From Agromyces humatus (GTDB taxonomy: Bacteria > Actinomycetota > Actinomycetes > Actinomycetales > Microbacteriaceae): a stretch of DNA of 64,000 nucleotides. Position numbers and translations under genes: made by a program. Below the pieces are notes generated by a model that saw only the letters and a list, made by a program, of their open reading frames with translations, was not told the DNA's origin and made no database searches. Below, in pieces: positions 52,561 through 61,345 of this stretch. Position 1 is the first letter of the stretch. Every line of letters begins with the position of its first letter. The stretch lies in assembly GCF_021228295.1 (NCBI RefSeq), contig NZ_JAJQPD010000002.1, forward strand, positions 186,001 through 250,000, in the 5' to 3' direction.

Positions 52561-53694
52561 ATGAGCCTCAATGTCGAGCACGCCCCGATGCGCACCCTCC
52601 CGTCCGCGAAGCCGTTGCGGCTGCTCGACAATGCCGGTCACGCGCTGACCGGAGCCGCCACCGGCGGGTTCGCGCTTCCCGACGGCGAAACGCTGCTCGA
52701 CCTGTATCGCAAGATGGTCATCGCCCGTCGATTCGACGTGCAGGTCACCGCGCTCACCAAGCAGGGACGCCTCGCGACCTACCCCTCGGCGTACGGCCAG
52801 GAGGGCTGCGAGATCGGCGCGATCTCGGCGATCGGCTCCACCGACTGGTTCTTCCCCACCTATCGCGACTGCGTCGCGCTCATCACCCGCGGCCTCGAGC
52901 CCGGTGAGATCCTGCAGTCGTTCCGCGGCGACTGGCACAACGGCTACGACCAGCATGCGTATCGCACCGCAGCCCAGGCCACTCCACTCGCCACGCAGGC
53001 GCTGCACGCCGTGGGCCTGTCGCATGCGGCACGCCTGCGGCGCGACCCGATCGTCGCGCTGACGTTCCTCGGCGACGGTGCCACGAGCGAGGGCGACGCC
53101 CACGAGGCCTTCAACTTCGCCGCCGTCTGGCAGACGCCGACCGTGTTCGTCGTGCAGAACAACCAGTACGCCATCAGCGTGCCGCTCTCGCGCCAGACGC
53201 ACGCGGCGACCCTCGCCGACAAGGCGGTCGGCTACGGCATGCCCGGCTACCACGTCGATGGCAACGACGTGGCCGCGATGTACGCGGTGACGCACGCGGC
53301 CGTCGAGCGGGCCCGAGCCGGCGGCGGGCCGACGCTCATCGAGGGCGTCACCTACCGGATCGAGTCGCACACGAACTCCGACGACCCGACGCGCTACCGC
53401 GAGGCCCGCGAGGTCGAGCACTGGAAGCGCCGCGACCCCATCGAGCGGCTCGAGAAGTACCTCGTCTCCGAGGGTGCGCTGAGCGAGACGGTGCGTTCCG
53501 AGATCACGGATGCCGCTGAAGCGCTCGCGGCGAAGACGCGCGAGGCCATGTCGGTCGAGGCCGAGCTCGACCCGCTCGAACTGTTCGATCACGTCTACTC
53601 CCGCCCGCGCACCGCCCTGCTCGAGCAGCGGTCGGCCCTCGAGGCCGAGCTCGCAGCCGGCGCGTTCGCCCAGCACGAGGCAGGGGCCCGATGA
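52561..53694 (+). CDS. bkdA: Branched-chain 2-oxoacid dehydrogenase E1 alpha subunit
   Basis: A 377-residue thiamine-diphosphate-dependent decarboxylase subunit. The GDG-(N)n-NN cofactor motif runs from GDGATSEGDAHEAFNFAAVW (residue 171) to QNNQYAISVPLS. RIESHTNSDDPTRYR is the phosphorylation-loop equivalent seen in BCKDH. Substrates are the keto acids of Val, Leu and Ile (pyruvate is possible). ATG 52543 in the same frame has GGAG upstream; 52561 is preferred from the family start. E1 beta follows with an ATGA overlap. Confidence 0.92.
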   Translation: MSLNVEHAPMRTLPSAKPLRLLDNAGHALTGAATGGFALPDGETLLDLYRKMVIARRFDVQVTALTKQGRLATYPSAYGQEGCEIGAISAIGSTDWFFPTYRDCVALITRGLEPGEILQSFRGDWHNGYDQHAYRTAAQATPLATQALHAVGLSHAARLRRDPIVALTFLGDGATSEGDAHEAFNFAAVWQTPTVFVVQNNQYAISVPLSRQTHAATLADKAVGYGMPGYHVDGNDVAAMYAVTHAAVERARAGGGPTLIEGVTYRIESHTNSDDPTRYREAREVEHWKRRDPIERLEKYLVSEGALSETVRSEITDAAEALAAKTREAMSVEAELDPLELFDHVYSRPRTALLEQRSALEAELAAGAFAQHEAGAR

Positions 53695-54719
53695 GCGCCG
53701 ACACGACCACTGCGCCTCCGGCTGCGGCCGAGGCATCCGCCCCCACCCAGCTGACGATGGCCGGCGCGCTCAACGCCGCGCTTCGCGACGCGATGGCGGC
53801 CGACGACCGGGTCGTCGTCTATGGAGAAGACGTGGGCCCGCTCGGCGGCGTCTTCCGCGTGACCGACGGCCTCCAGACGCAGTTCGGCGAAGATCGCATC
53901 TGGGACTCGCCGCTCGCCGAGTCGGGCATCATCGGCACCGCGATCGGCATGGCCATGTACGGCATGCGCCCGGTCGTCGAGATGCAGTTCGACGCGTTCA
54001 GCTACCCGGCGTTCGAGCAGATGGTGTCGCACGTCGCCAAGATGCGCAACCGCACCAAGGGACGGGTCACTCTGCCGATGGTCGTGCGCATTCCGTGCGC
54101 CGGTGCGATCGGCGGGGTCGAGCACCACTCCGACTCGTCCGAGGCGTACTGGACCTCGACGCCCGGCCTCACCGTGGTGATGCCGTCGAATCCCGCCGAC
54201 GCGTACTCGATGCTGCGGGAGGCGATCGACAGCGACGACCCCGTCGTGTTCATGGAGCCCAAGAGCCGCTACTGGTCGAAGGCTCCGCTCGCGCTCCCCG
54301 TGACGACGGCGCCGATGGACCGCGCGGAGGTCGTGCGCGAGGGTGCCGACGTCACGCTCATCGCCTACGGACCCACGGTGCGCACAGCGCTCGAGGCGGC
54401 TGACGCGGCGGTCGACGAGGGACTCTCGATCGAGGTCGTCGACCTGCGCAGCCTCTCCCCGTTCGACGATGAGACGGTCGGGGCATCCGTTCGCAAGACG
54501 TCGCGTGCGGCCGTGATCCACGAGGCGGCGCAGTTCGGCGGCTACGGCGCCGAGGTCGCCGCCCGGGTCACCGAGCGCAACTTCCACCACCTCGCGGCAC
54601 CCGTGCTGCGCATCGCCGGCTTCGACATCCCGTTCCCCTCGCCGAAGCTCGAGGAGTACCACCTGCCGACCGCCGACCGCGTGCTCGCCGCCCTCGACGC
54701 CTGGGAGTGGGACGCATGA
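53691..54719 (+). CDS. bkdB: Branched-chain 2-oxoacid dehydrogenase E1 beta subunit
   Basis: A 342-residue transketolase-like subunit. MAGALNAALRDAMAADDRVV, GEDVGPLGGVFRVTDGLQTQ, FGEDRIWDSPLAESGIIGTA and GGVEHHSDSSEAY are the hallmark segments, and the C-terminal domain holds ESAIV-like VIHEAAQFGGYGAEV. It forms the E1 heterotetramer with the preceding product, overlaps it by 4 nt and the E2 gene by 4 nt. Confidence 0.94.
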   Translation: MSADTTTAPPAAAEASAPTQLTMAGALNAALRDAMAADDRVVVYGEDVGPLGGVFRVTDGLQTQFGEDRIWDSPLAESGIIGTAIGMAMYGMRPVVEMQFDAFSYPAFEQMVSHVAKMRNRTKGRVTLPMVVRIPCAGAIGGVEHHSDSSEAYWTSTPGLTVVMPSNPADAYSMLREAIDSDDPVVFMEPKSRYWSKAPLALPVTTAPMDRAEVVREGADVTLIAYGPTVRTALEAADAAVDEGLSIEVVDLRSLSPFDDETVGASVRKTSRAAVIHEAAQFGGYGAEVAARVTERNFHHLAAPVLRIAGFDIPFPSPKLEEYHLPTADRVLAALDAWEWDA

Positions 54720-56149
54720 GCCGCGAGTTCATCCTTCCCGACCTGGGCGAGGGCCTCACCGAGGCCGAGATCGTCGCGTGGCTCGTGGCCCCCGGCGATG
54801 AGGTCGCGATCGACCAGCCCGTCGTCGAGCTCGAGTCGGCGAAATCGGTCGTGCAGTTGCCGACGCCGTTCGCCGGTGTCGTCGAGTCGCTCGGCGGTGA
54901 GGTCGGTCAGGTCATCCACGCGGGCAGCGTGCTCCTGACCCTCGCCGCCGTCGGAGCCGAGGTGGGCGCCGCTGCTGCCGATTCGCCGGGCGTTTCGCCC
55001 GGCGCCGTGTCCGGCGCCGTGTCCGGCGATGCGGATGTCCCGGCCGCCGAGCCCGCTGCCGAGGGCTCGGGCGCCGTGCTCATCGGGTACGGCACCAAGC
55101 AGTCCACGGTCACGAAACGCCACGCCTCGGCGCCCGCACGGTTCGGGCGCCGGCCCGCGGTCGTCGGCGGCGGCTCGAACGCGCCTCGCGCCGCCTCGGG
55201 CGGCTCACGACTTGATGCCGGCCGCCGCTCCCCCGTGGTCTCGCCGATCGTGCGGCGGATCGCCCGTGAGCACGGATTCGACGCGAGCCAGCTCGACGGG
55301 TCGGGGCCCGACCACCTGGTCATGCGTCGCGACGTCGAATCGTTCATCAGCGACGAGCTGGGCGCGACGGCGGCACAGGGCGCCGCATCCGCCACGTCGG
55401 TCGCACCGGCCGCGGAGGCGGCCGCAGCGTCCTCGCTCGCCTCGTCGTCGCCTGACGCAGGTGACCGCCGGGTGCCGCTCGATCGAACCGCTCGCACGGC
55501 CGCCGCGCACTTCTCGCGCTCACGGCGCGAGATCCCCGAGGCCACGGTGTGGATGGATGTCGACGCGACCGAGCTCCTCGCAGCCCGGCGCCAGCTGAAC
55601 GAAGCCACGGGCGAGCGCTACGGCGTGACCGCGCTCGTCGCACGGTTCGTCGTCGCGGGCCTGCGCAGGCACCCGTCGCTCAACTCGAGCTACGACGCCG
55701 AACGCGAAGAGCTCGTGCTGCACTCTGCAGTGAACCTCGGCCTCGCGGCACAGACACCGCGTGGCCTGCTCGTACCCGTCGTGCACGGCGCCGAACGGAT
55801 GTCGCTGCGCGAGCTGCGCGACGCGATCGGCGCGCGCTCAGAGCAGGCCGCGGCCGGCGCCTTCCCGCTCTCGGCGCTCACCGGCGGCACGTTCACGCTC
55901 AACAACTACGGCACGCTCGGCGTCGACGGCTCGGCCGCGATCATCAACCACCCCGAGGCCGCAATGCTCGGCATCGGCCGACTCGTCGAGCGCCCGTGGG
56001 TGGTCGACGGGCAACTCGCGGTGCGAACCGTCACCGAACTGACGATCTCGTTCGACCACCGTGTGTGCGACGGTGCAGAAGCGGCCGCGTTCCTCACGTT
56101 CGTGGCGCGCTGCATCGAGCGGCCGGTGTCGGTGCTCGCCGAGCTCTGA
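54716..56149 (+). CDS. bkdC: Dihydrolipoamide acyltransferase E2 component
   Basis: A 477-residue E2 enzyme. The lipoyl domain opens the protein, with lipoylated K43 in ELESAKSVVQLP. An Ala-rich linker leads to the E1/E3-binding domain (SPIVRRIAREHGFDASQLDG around residue 175), another Ala/Ser linker, and the catalytic domain ending in FDHRVCDGAEA with H448 and D452. It transfers the acyl group to CoA. No E3 gene is in the window, so dihydrolipoamide dehydrogenase must be supplied from elsewhere. Confidence 0.95.
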   Translation: MSREFILPDLGEGLTEAEIVAWLVAPGDEVAIDQPVVELESAKSVVQLPTPFAGVVESLGGEVGQVIHAGSVLLTLAAVGAEVGAAAADSPGVSPGAVSGAVSGDADVPAAEPAAEGSGAVLIGYGTKQSTVTKRHASAPARFGRRPAVVGGGSNAPRAASGGSRLDAGRRSPVVSPIVRRIAREHGFDASQLDGSGPDHLVMRRDVESFISDELGATAAQGAASATSVAPAAEAAAASSLASSSPDAGDRRVPLDRTARTAAAHFSRSRREIPEATVWMDVDATELLAARRQLNEATGERYGVTALVARFVVAGLRRHPSLNSSYDAEREELVLHSAVNLGLAAQTPRGLLVPVVHGAERMSLRELRDAIGARSEQAAAGAFPLSALTGGTFTLNNYGTLGVDGSAAIINHPEAAMLGIGRLVERPWVVDGQLAVRTVTELTISFDHRVCDGAEAAAFLTFVARCIERPVSVLAEL

Positions 56150-56200
56150 GACCGGGGCGGCTGCCGGGTCGCCGCCGACGGCAACGGCGACGGCGACGGA

Positions 56201-56701
56201 TCAGAAGAACTCGTCGGGGGTGCCGGCCGCTCGCTCGACGTCACGGGTGTTCTGCCCGGCAGACCGGAGTTTCGCGACGGCGACCCGCAGCCCCGACTCC
56301 ATCTGCGCCGCCCATGAGTCGGACTCACGGGCGCTGGCCTCGGCCGCTCGTGCCCGCGCCTCGGCCGCGTCGGCCGCCTCACGTGCGTCGCGCACCTGAC
56401 GGAGCGCGAGCGAGATGCCGTAGTACGCCGCGACCATCGTCGCGATCGGGGCGGCGATGATCGCCAGTGCGCTGATCGCCTCGCCGGTGGGACTGAACGC
56501 GATGAGCAGCGCGAACGCGAGGAAGAGGACGACGATCGCCGTGAGCACGACCAGCATGAACCGCAGATCGCGGCTCCACGCGTGCGGCTGTTCCGCGGTG
56601 GCGGGGTGCGCGCTCGGCGCCGCTTCGGACTCGCGCGCGTTGCCGAGACCCGGGTCTTCGATCAGTTCGGTTTCGATCGGACGTGTGTAGGCATCGGACA
56701 T
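56201..56701 (-). CDS. Hypothetical membrane protein with coiled-coil tail
   Basis: A 166-residue protein: an acidic N-terminus, two hydrophobic segments (FMLVVLTAIVVLFLAFALLI, ALAIIAAPIATMVAAYYGIS) and a helical, Ala/Glu/Arg-rich C-terminus (REAADAAEARARAAEASARE) likely to form a coiled coil. No family is recognised. It converges on the bkd operon. Confidence 0.7.
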   Translation of the reverse strand: MSDAYTRPIETELIEDPGLGNARESEAAPSAHPATAEQPHAWSRDLRFMLVVLTAIVVLFLAFALLIAFSPTGEAISALAIIAAPIATMVAAYYGISLALRQVRDAREAADAAEARARAAEASARESDSWAAQMESGLRVAVAKLRSAGQNTRDVERAAGTPDEFF

Positions 56702-56805
56702 TCGCTACCCCTGCTCCCCTGAGAACGGATCGACTCCCCAATTGTGGGCCGCGTCTCACGGCGGGGTCAAGGAACCGCGCCGCGCCCGAGCCAAGCAGGA
56801 ACGGG

Positions 56806-57303
56806 TCAGGCGGCGCGTCGCTCGGAGAGTCCGCGCTCGATGGCCTCGACGACCTCGGGCGCGTCGGGCTGCGTCGCCGGACGGAACCGCTGCACTTCGC
56901 CACCGGGCTGGATGACGAACTTCTCGAAGTTCCACTTCACGCGACCGGCCTTGCCCGAGGAGTCGGGCACCTTCGTCAGCTCGTCATACAGCGGATGGCG
57001 TTGACGCCCGTTGACCTTGACCTTCGCCATCAGCGGGAAGGAGATGCCGTAGGTGGTGGAGCAGAACTCCTTGATGTCGTCGGTGGTACCGGGCTCCTGC
57101 CCGGCGAACTGGTTGCACGGGAACCCGAGCACGGTGAACCCGCGCTCGCCGTACTCGCGCTGCAGCGCCTCGAGCTTCTCGTACTGCGGTGTCAGGCCGC
57201 ACCGCGAGGCGACATTCACGACCATGACGACGTCATCGGCGTACTCCGCGAGCGTTGCAGGGTCGCCGTCGATGGTCGTCAGCGGGATGTCTCGGATGTC
57301 CAC
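56806..57303 (-). CDS. Glutathione peroxidase family (thiol peroxidase)
   Basis: A 165-residue GPx-fold peroxidase. Peroxidatic Cys in NVASRCGLTPQYEKLE, the GFPCNQFAGQEPGT segment with the resolving Cys region, and WNFEKFVI with the catalytic Trp-Asn. It is a cysteine, not selenocysteine, form and probably uses thioredoxin or mycothiol-linked reductants. GTG 57303 is the start; TAGGCT is 7 nt upstream. It is divergent from the SOS-box gene. Confidence 0.93.
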   Translation of the reverse strand: MDIRDIPLTTIDGDPATLAEYADDVVMVVNVASRCGLTPQYEKLEALQREYGERGFTVLGFPCNQFAGQEPGTTDDIKEFCSTTYGISFPLMAKVKVNGRQRHPLYDELTKVPDSSGKAGRVKWNFEKFVIQPGGEVQRFRPATQPDAPEVVEAIERGLSERRAA

Positions 57304-57310
57304 ACGCTCA

Positions 57311-57316
57311 AGCCTA
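57311..57316 (-). promoter_or_regulatory. -10 hexamer TAGGCT, leaderless start of glutathione peroxidase
   Basis: TAGGCT on the minus strand lies 7 nt before the GTG at 57303. Confidence 0.5.
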
Positions 57317-57419
57317 GGCGTTGCGCGCGGCCCGGACGCGCCTCGAGACATACTCCCGGTCAACGGCCAGCTGCCCGGAAACCGCACCGGCGCTCTGCAC
57401 CCGAATGCCGATTCGCGCG

Positions 57420-57449
57420 TTGGCGTGTCGCCGTTCCGTGACGTACCAT
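57420..57449 (+). promoter_or_regulatory. Promoter of the 91-residue SOS gene
   Basis: TTGGCG (57420-57425) and TACCAT (57444-57449) form -35/-10 elements 18 nt apart. TACCAT directly abuts the LexA box, which would cover the transcription start. Confidence 0.5.
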
Positions 57450-57465
57450 TCGAACACACGTTCGA
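57450..57465 (+). promoter_or_regulatory. Second LexA (SOS) box TCGAACACACGTTCGA
   Basis: A perfect TCGAAC-N4-GTTCGA, differing from the imuA' box only in the central four bases. It lies 18 nt before the gene start at 57484, with a TTGGAGG ribosome site between. Confidence 0.92.
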
Positions 57466-57483
57466 ACAACTTGGAGGCTCCCC

Positions 57484-57759
57484 ATGCTCCTCGCTCAACC
57501 CGCACCGGTCGCCGTTTGGCTCGACGACGCAGACCGCCCGGTTCGTCTTGTCTACGAAGGCGCCCGCTACACGACCATCGACATCCCGACGCCACTCCCC
57601 GGCGACGTCGACTGGCCCACCGGGATCACCCATCCGCCGGCTCGACGGAGCACCCGAGGATGGCGTCTCACCGCACGCTCGACGGTGACCGGCGAAGCGC
57701 TGGTCTTCGACCTCCGTCACACCGGAGCCGAATGGCAGGTCGAGCAGGTCTACCCGTAG
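57484..57759 (+). CDS. SOS-box-controlled small protein, DUF6504-like
   Basis: A 91-residue soluble protein. Its plan, PVAVWLDDADRPVRLVYEGA then RYTTIDIPTP, and the ending TGEALVFDLRHTGAEWQVEQ-VYP, resembles the C-terminal DUF6504-type domain of ImuB (PVRAW..., ending DGDGWWAEARYD): both have PVR, a following aromatic/charged helix and a final W-x-x-E-x-x-Y. The start is fixed by TTGGAGG 6 nt upstream. A perfect LexA box controls it. A free-standing partner or competitor of the mutasome is inferred, not shown. Confidence 0.85.
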   Translation: MLLAQPAPVAVWLDDADRPVRLVYEGARYTTIDIPTPLPGDVDWPTGITHPPARRSTRGWRLTARSTVTGEALVFDLRHTGAEWQVEQVYP

Positions 57760-57821
57760 TCGGCGCACGCACGTCGACGGCCGGCCAGGTCGGTTCGGCA
57801 CGATGATCGACCCTGCACCCG

Positions 57822-58751
57822 TCATTCGCGCGCTTCGGCGGCCGCAGCATCGATATCCTCCGCAACCATGTCTGCATTCATGGCTCCCGCAATGAGCGAG
57901 CCGGCCCCGAGCGAAACAGACACGTTCGACCGGGGATCGACCACGTTGCCGACCGCCCACACACCCCGAACGCTCGTGCGCCCGTCGGAATCCACTGCGA
58001 TCCACTCGCTCGTGCGGTCGATCGTGGTGCGCGCACCCAACGCGCGAAGCAGGTCGTCGTTGGGCCGCATCGTGGTCCCAGTGAAGACAGCGCCGACGCC
58101 GACGTCGGCCCCGTCTGCGAGATGCAATCGGACTTCCTGGTCGGATCTCATCGTGAGCCGCACCACCGGGGCGTGGACGATCCGGATACCCCGCACCCTG
58201 AGCCGTCGGGAGGTCTCGGCATTCGGCACCTCGAAACCGTTCGCGAAGTACACGACCCGGTCAGTCCATTGTCGAAGCGTCTGTGCCTGCTCGACGCTGT
58301 CGACGGAGGTGGCCACAACTCCGATGATCCGGTCTCGGCGCTCCCATGCGTCGCAGTATGGACACACCACCACTGCGGTGCCCCAATTCTCACGCAGCCC
58401 CGGGATCGGGAGGAGTTCATCCGTCAGCCCTGTCGCCACGAGCAGCCGCCGCGCCGAGACCTCTCCCGCGCTCGAGGAGACGCGGATACCGGGCATCACG
58501 GTCACCCCGGTGACCGCGGCGTCGCGAACCTCGCCGCCGTACCCGAGGATCTCGTCACGGCCGGCCGCGAGCAGCGTACGAGGCGAAAGACCATCGTGGC
58601 CGAGCACGCCATGCATATGTGCTGCGAACCGGTTTCGCGGCCGCCCGGCGTCCAGGACCAGAACCTTCCTGCGGGCGCGAACGAGGCTCAAGGCCGCGCT
58701 CAGTCCCGCCGGTCCCCCACCGACCACGACGACGTCGAATTCTTCGCTCAT
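57822..58751 (-). CDS. Thioredoxin-reductase-like FAD/NAD(P) oxidoreductase
   Basis: A 309-residue flavoprotein. FAD site VVVVGGGPAGLSAALSLVRA, the redox pair in VVCPYCDAWERRD (C-x2-C, in the CPYC-x-x-WE form of this subgroup), an NADP domain starting IIGVVATSVDS and the end GVWAVGNVVDPRSNVSVSLG. The CPYC subgroup often lacks a thioredoxin partner and reduces other disulfides. GTGGGGTG precedes the ATG. Confidence 0.9.
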   Translation of the reverse strand: MSEEFDVVVVGGGPAGLSAALSLVRARRKVLVLDAGRPRNRFAAHMHGVLGHDGLSPRTLLAAGRDEILGYGGEVRDAAVTGVTVMPGIRVSSSAGEVSARRLLVATGLTDELLPIPGLRENWGTAVVVCPYCDAWERRDRIIGVVATSVDSVEQAQTLRQWTDRVVYFANGFEVPNAETSRRLRVRGIRIVHAPVVRLTMRSDQEVRLHLADGADVGVGAVFTGTTMRPNDDLLRALGARTTIDRTSEWIAVDSDGRTSVRGVWAVGNVVDPRSNVSVSLGAGSLIAGAMNADMVAEDIDAAAAEARE

Positions 58752-58981
58752 CACCCCACACTGCGACGAATTCCTCATGGTCCGCAACCGACGGCCACGA
58801 AGAGCGGCAGCGATGAGACGACGAGCCGTACGGATGTGCCAACACCTGGTGAGTGCCGCACATCCCAATGCATCATCGCGGTCTGACGTGATCCGTTGTG
58901 GCTCGCTGCAAACCTCGGGGCGATTTGAAAATGGACCCAAAACAGCCCCAACGGCCCATTTCAGGCCTTCTTCAACGAAAG
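58752..58981. other. Gap between oxidoreductase gene and tRNA-Ala terminator
   Basis: No gene, RNA or recognisable motif is supported; it must hold the promoter of the oxidoreductase gene. Confidence 0.4.
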
Positions 58982-59015
58982 AACCCCTGACAAATCTTGC
59001 GATTCATCAGGGGTT
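58982..59015. terminator. Terminator behind tRNA-Ala (bidirectional)
   Basis: AACCCCTGA (58982-58990) pairs with TCAGGGGTT (59007-59015); the loop holds a weaker AATC/GATT inner stem. T-rich runs flank both ends, notably TTTTT on the plus strand. Confidence 0.75.
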
Positions 59016-59017
59016 TT

Positions 59018-59093
59018 TGGTGGATCTGAGGGGACTCGAACCCCTGACCCCCTGCATGCCATGCAGGTGCGCTACCAGCTGCGCCACAGACCC
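59018..59093 (-). tRNA. tRNA-Ala(GGC)
   Basis: Read leftwards from 59093: acceptor GGGTCTG pairs with CAGATCC, discriminator A, and encoded CCA (59018-59020). The anticodon stem CCTGC/GCAGG encloses ATGGCAT, giving anticodon GGC for GCC/GCU codons. The T arm GGGGTTCGAGTCCCC is normal. Confidence 0.95.
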
Positions 59094-59183
59094 ATGCGCC
59101 CCGTTCGGGGCAACGAATTGAGCTTACACCAGCCCGTGCCCGCGAACGAAATCGAGGGCGCCGCAGGCGATGCGAGCGCTCGG

Positions 59184-59546
59184 TCAGCTGCTCGCGGCCA
59201 GCAACGGGGCCACGGGCAGGGCCGGGCAGTCGGCCCAGAGCCGTTCGAGCCCGTAGTACATGCGCTCTTCGCGGTGGAAGACATGCACGACGAGATCGCC
59301 GAAGTCGAGGAGCACCCAACGGCCCGCATCGTGCCCTTCGCGTCGCCCGGCGCGGCCGAGCACCTCTTCGATGGCATCGGCGATGGCGATGACGTTCCGT
59401 TCGGAGTTGCCCGTGGCGAGGAAGAACACGTCGGCGAACGGGAGCGGTCGTGACACGTCGAGGGCGACGAGGTCTTCGCCGCCCTTCGCGTCTGCGGCCC
59501 GCGCCGCAAGGGCGAGGGACTCGAGTGCCTGGTCGGATGCGGTCAT
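59184..59546 (-). CDS. rsfS: Ribosomal silencing factor RsfS
   Basis: A 120-residue protein that binds L14 of the 50S subunit and blocks subunit joining under starvation. LDVSRPLPFADVFFLATGNS, AIADAIEEVLGR and VLLDFGDLVVHVFHREERMY form the standard fold with the conserved D-x-G-D-x-V-x-H segment. It is the last gene of the obgE-proBA-nadD operon, its usual place. Confidence 0.95.
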   Translation of the reverse strand: MTASDQALESLALAARAADAKGGEDLVALDVSRPLPFADVFFLATGNSERNVIAIADAIEEVLGRAGRREGHDAGRWVLLDFGDLVVHVFHREERMYYGLERLWADCPALPVAPLLAASS

Positions 59547-59590
59547 ACGCTCATTTCCGGTCTGCGTTGGCTGTCGATCGGTGCTGAGGC

Positions 59591-60733
59591 TCAGAACAGG
59601 CCCGCGACTGCACCGATCACGAGGGTGGCGACGACACCGAGTGCGAGCACACCGGCGGTCACGGCGAGCACGAGCGGAACGTTCATGCCCTCCTTCTTGG
59701 GCGGAGCGATCATCGCACGAGAGGCCCCCTGCGTGCTGATCGCCCGGGTCGCCGCGACAGGCGCGACGCCCGTGCCGACGTCTTCGACCTGGTCGAACAG
59801 GCGGTCGACGTCGGAGGAGTCGATCTGGCTCGGGTGAACCCCGGTGGCGCCATAGCTTCGAGGCAGGTCGATCGACCCCGTGGCGATGATCTCGCCGGCG
59901 CTCGTGATCTGGTTGCCGAGCGGACCCTGGTCGGGCAGGGACGGCAGGATGAGCGCATTCGTCGTCGTGGGGACGCCGTGGCTCAGGGCCCCACGCGAGA
60001 GCAGCTGGTCGAACGGCTCGGGCGCATCGATCGGCACGTTGAGCTGCGACGTCCAGTGACCGGCGTTCGGCACCGGCACGGGATCGACGGTGGCGTTCGA
60101 GGACTGTGGCGCTACGGGCTGCGGGCGATTGGGCGCGACGGGCGTCGAGGGCATCGATGCGGCCGGTACCGCGGCGGCCGGTGAGGAAGGCGCCGCGACC
60201 GGATGCGCCGGGGGCACAGGATGGGCGACCGGTGCCGGCGCGCTCTCTTCGACCTCGTCGTCGAACTCGTCGAGCTGGCCGCCGTCGAGCATCGCCCGAA
60301 GTTCGCGACGGGTGAGGGTGCGTTCGGGCGTGGTCGCCGCAACCGGAGCCGCGGGCGCGTCTGCCGGAGGTGCGGCCGGCCGAGGCGAGAACGGATCGTG
60401 CTGCGGCGCGGGGGCTGCGGGCGGCGCGCCGAAGGGCGAGCCCTGAGGAACCGGGAATCCGCCGACCGGCCGCGGCGGAGCGAACGTCGGCGCCGTTGCC
60501 GGCCCGCGCACGGCGGGTGTCGACGGTGCAGGCGGCGTGTTCGCCGGGATGGGAGGAGTCGCGGTGGCGGGCGTCGCGAACGGTGCAGGCTGGGGTGCGG
60601 CGGGCACCGGCTGCGGTGCAGGTGCCGGAGGTGATTCGGCATCTGGGGTCGACGAACCCGTCTGCTGCTCGAGCAGACGCTCGCGTTCACGCATTTCGCG
60701 GCGCGTGAGCGGCGGTTCCTGCGACGACGTCAT
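59591..60733 (-). CDS. Proline-rich tail-anchored membrane protein
   Basis: A 380-residue protein between nadD and rsfS. A basic N-terminus ([16 protein letters not shown]), then about 200 residues rich in Pro, Ala and Thr, a second TRREL motif ([20 protein letters not shown]), a less biased region, and one C-terminal helix ([20 protein letters not shown]). The TRRE-type repeats recur at both ends of the disordered part. The ATG overlaps the nadD stop. Found in this position in other Microbacteriaceae as far as I can recall; function unknown. Confidence 0.82.
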   Translation of the reverse strand: MTSSQEPPLTRREMRERERLLEQQTGSSTPDAESPPAPAPQPVPAAPQPAPFATPATATPPIPANTPPAPSTPAVRGPATAPTFAPPRPVGGFPVPQGSPFGAPPAAPAPQHDPFSPRPAAPPADAPAAPVAATTPERTLTRRELRAMLDGGQLDEFDDEVEESAPAPVAHPVPPAHPVAAPSSPAAAVPAASMPSTPVAPNRPQPVAPQSSNATVDPVPVPNAGHWTSQLNVPIDAPEPFDQLLSRGALSHGVPTTTNALILPSLPDQGPLGNQITSAGEIIATGSIDLPRSYGATGVHPSQIDSSDVDRLFDQVEDVGTGVAPVAATRAISTQGASRAMIAPPKKEGMNVPLVLAVTAGVLALGVVATLVIGAVAGLF

Positions 60734-61329
60734 TCGACACTCCGGTAGAGATGGTGCTTGGAGATGTACTGGACGACCCCATCGGGCACCAAGTACCACA
60801 CCGGGAAACCCCGGCGCACCCTGCTCCGGCAATCGGTCGACGAGATCGCAAGTGCCGGAACTTCCAACAAGCTTACGTCTTGCTCTGGCAAACCCGAAAC
60901 GGACAACACATGTCCCGGGCGACTCACAGCAACGAAGTGCGCGAGGTCCCAGAGTTCTTCGACGTCTTTCCAGGCCAGGATCTGCGCGATCGCATCGGCG
61001 CCGGTGATGAAGAAGAGGTCGGCATCGGGACGCTCATCGCGGATGTCGCGAAGCGTGTCGATCGTGAACGTGGCCTTCGGCCGGTCGATGTCGACGCGAC
61101 TCACCGTGAAGCGCGGATTGGACGCCGTGGCGATGACCGTCATGAGGTACCGGTGCTCGGCCGGTGTGACGACGGTCTTGTAGCTCGGCTGCCCCGTCGG
61201 GACGAAGATCACCTCATCGAGTTCAAGCGACTGCGCGACCTCGCTCGCCGCGACCAGGTGGCCGTGGTGGATCGGATCGAACGTGCCGCCCATGACCCCG
61301 ATACGTGGCCGGCGGGGCTCGCCCGTCAT
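60730..61329 (-). CDS. nadD: Nicotinate-nucleotide adenylyltransferase
   Basis: A 199-residue nucleotidyltransferase making deamido-NAD from nicotinate mononucleotide and ATP. The [11 protein letters not shown] motif (residues 15-25), [23 protein letters not shown] and the closing [13 protein letters not shown] (I-S-S-T, phosphate loop) are diagnostic. Its stop overlaps the proline-rich gene. Confidence 0.96.
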   Translation of the reverse strand: MTGEPRRPRIGVMGGTFDPIHHGHLVAASEVAQSLELDEVIFVPTGQPSYKTVVTPAEHRYLMTVIATASNPRFTVSRVDIDRPKATFTIDTLRDIRDERPDADLFFITGADAIAQILAWKDVEELWDLAHFVAVSRPGHVLSVSGLPEQDVSLLEVPALAISSTDCRSRVRRGFPVWYLVPDGVVQYISKHHLYRSVE

Positions 61330-61345
61330 CGCGCGATCGCCAGCC

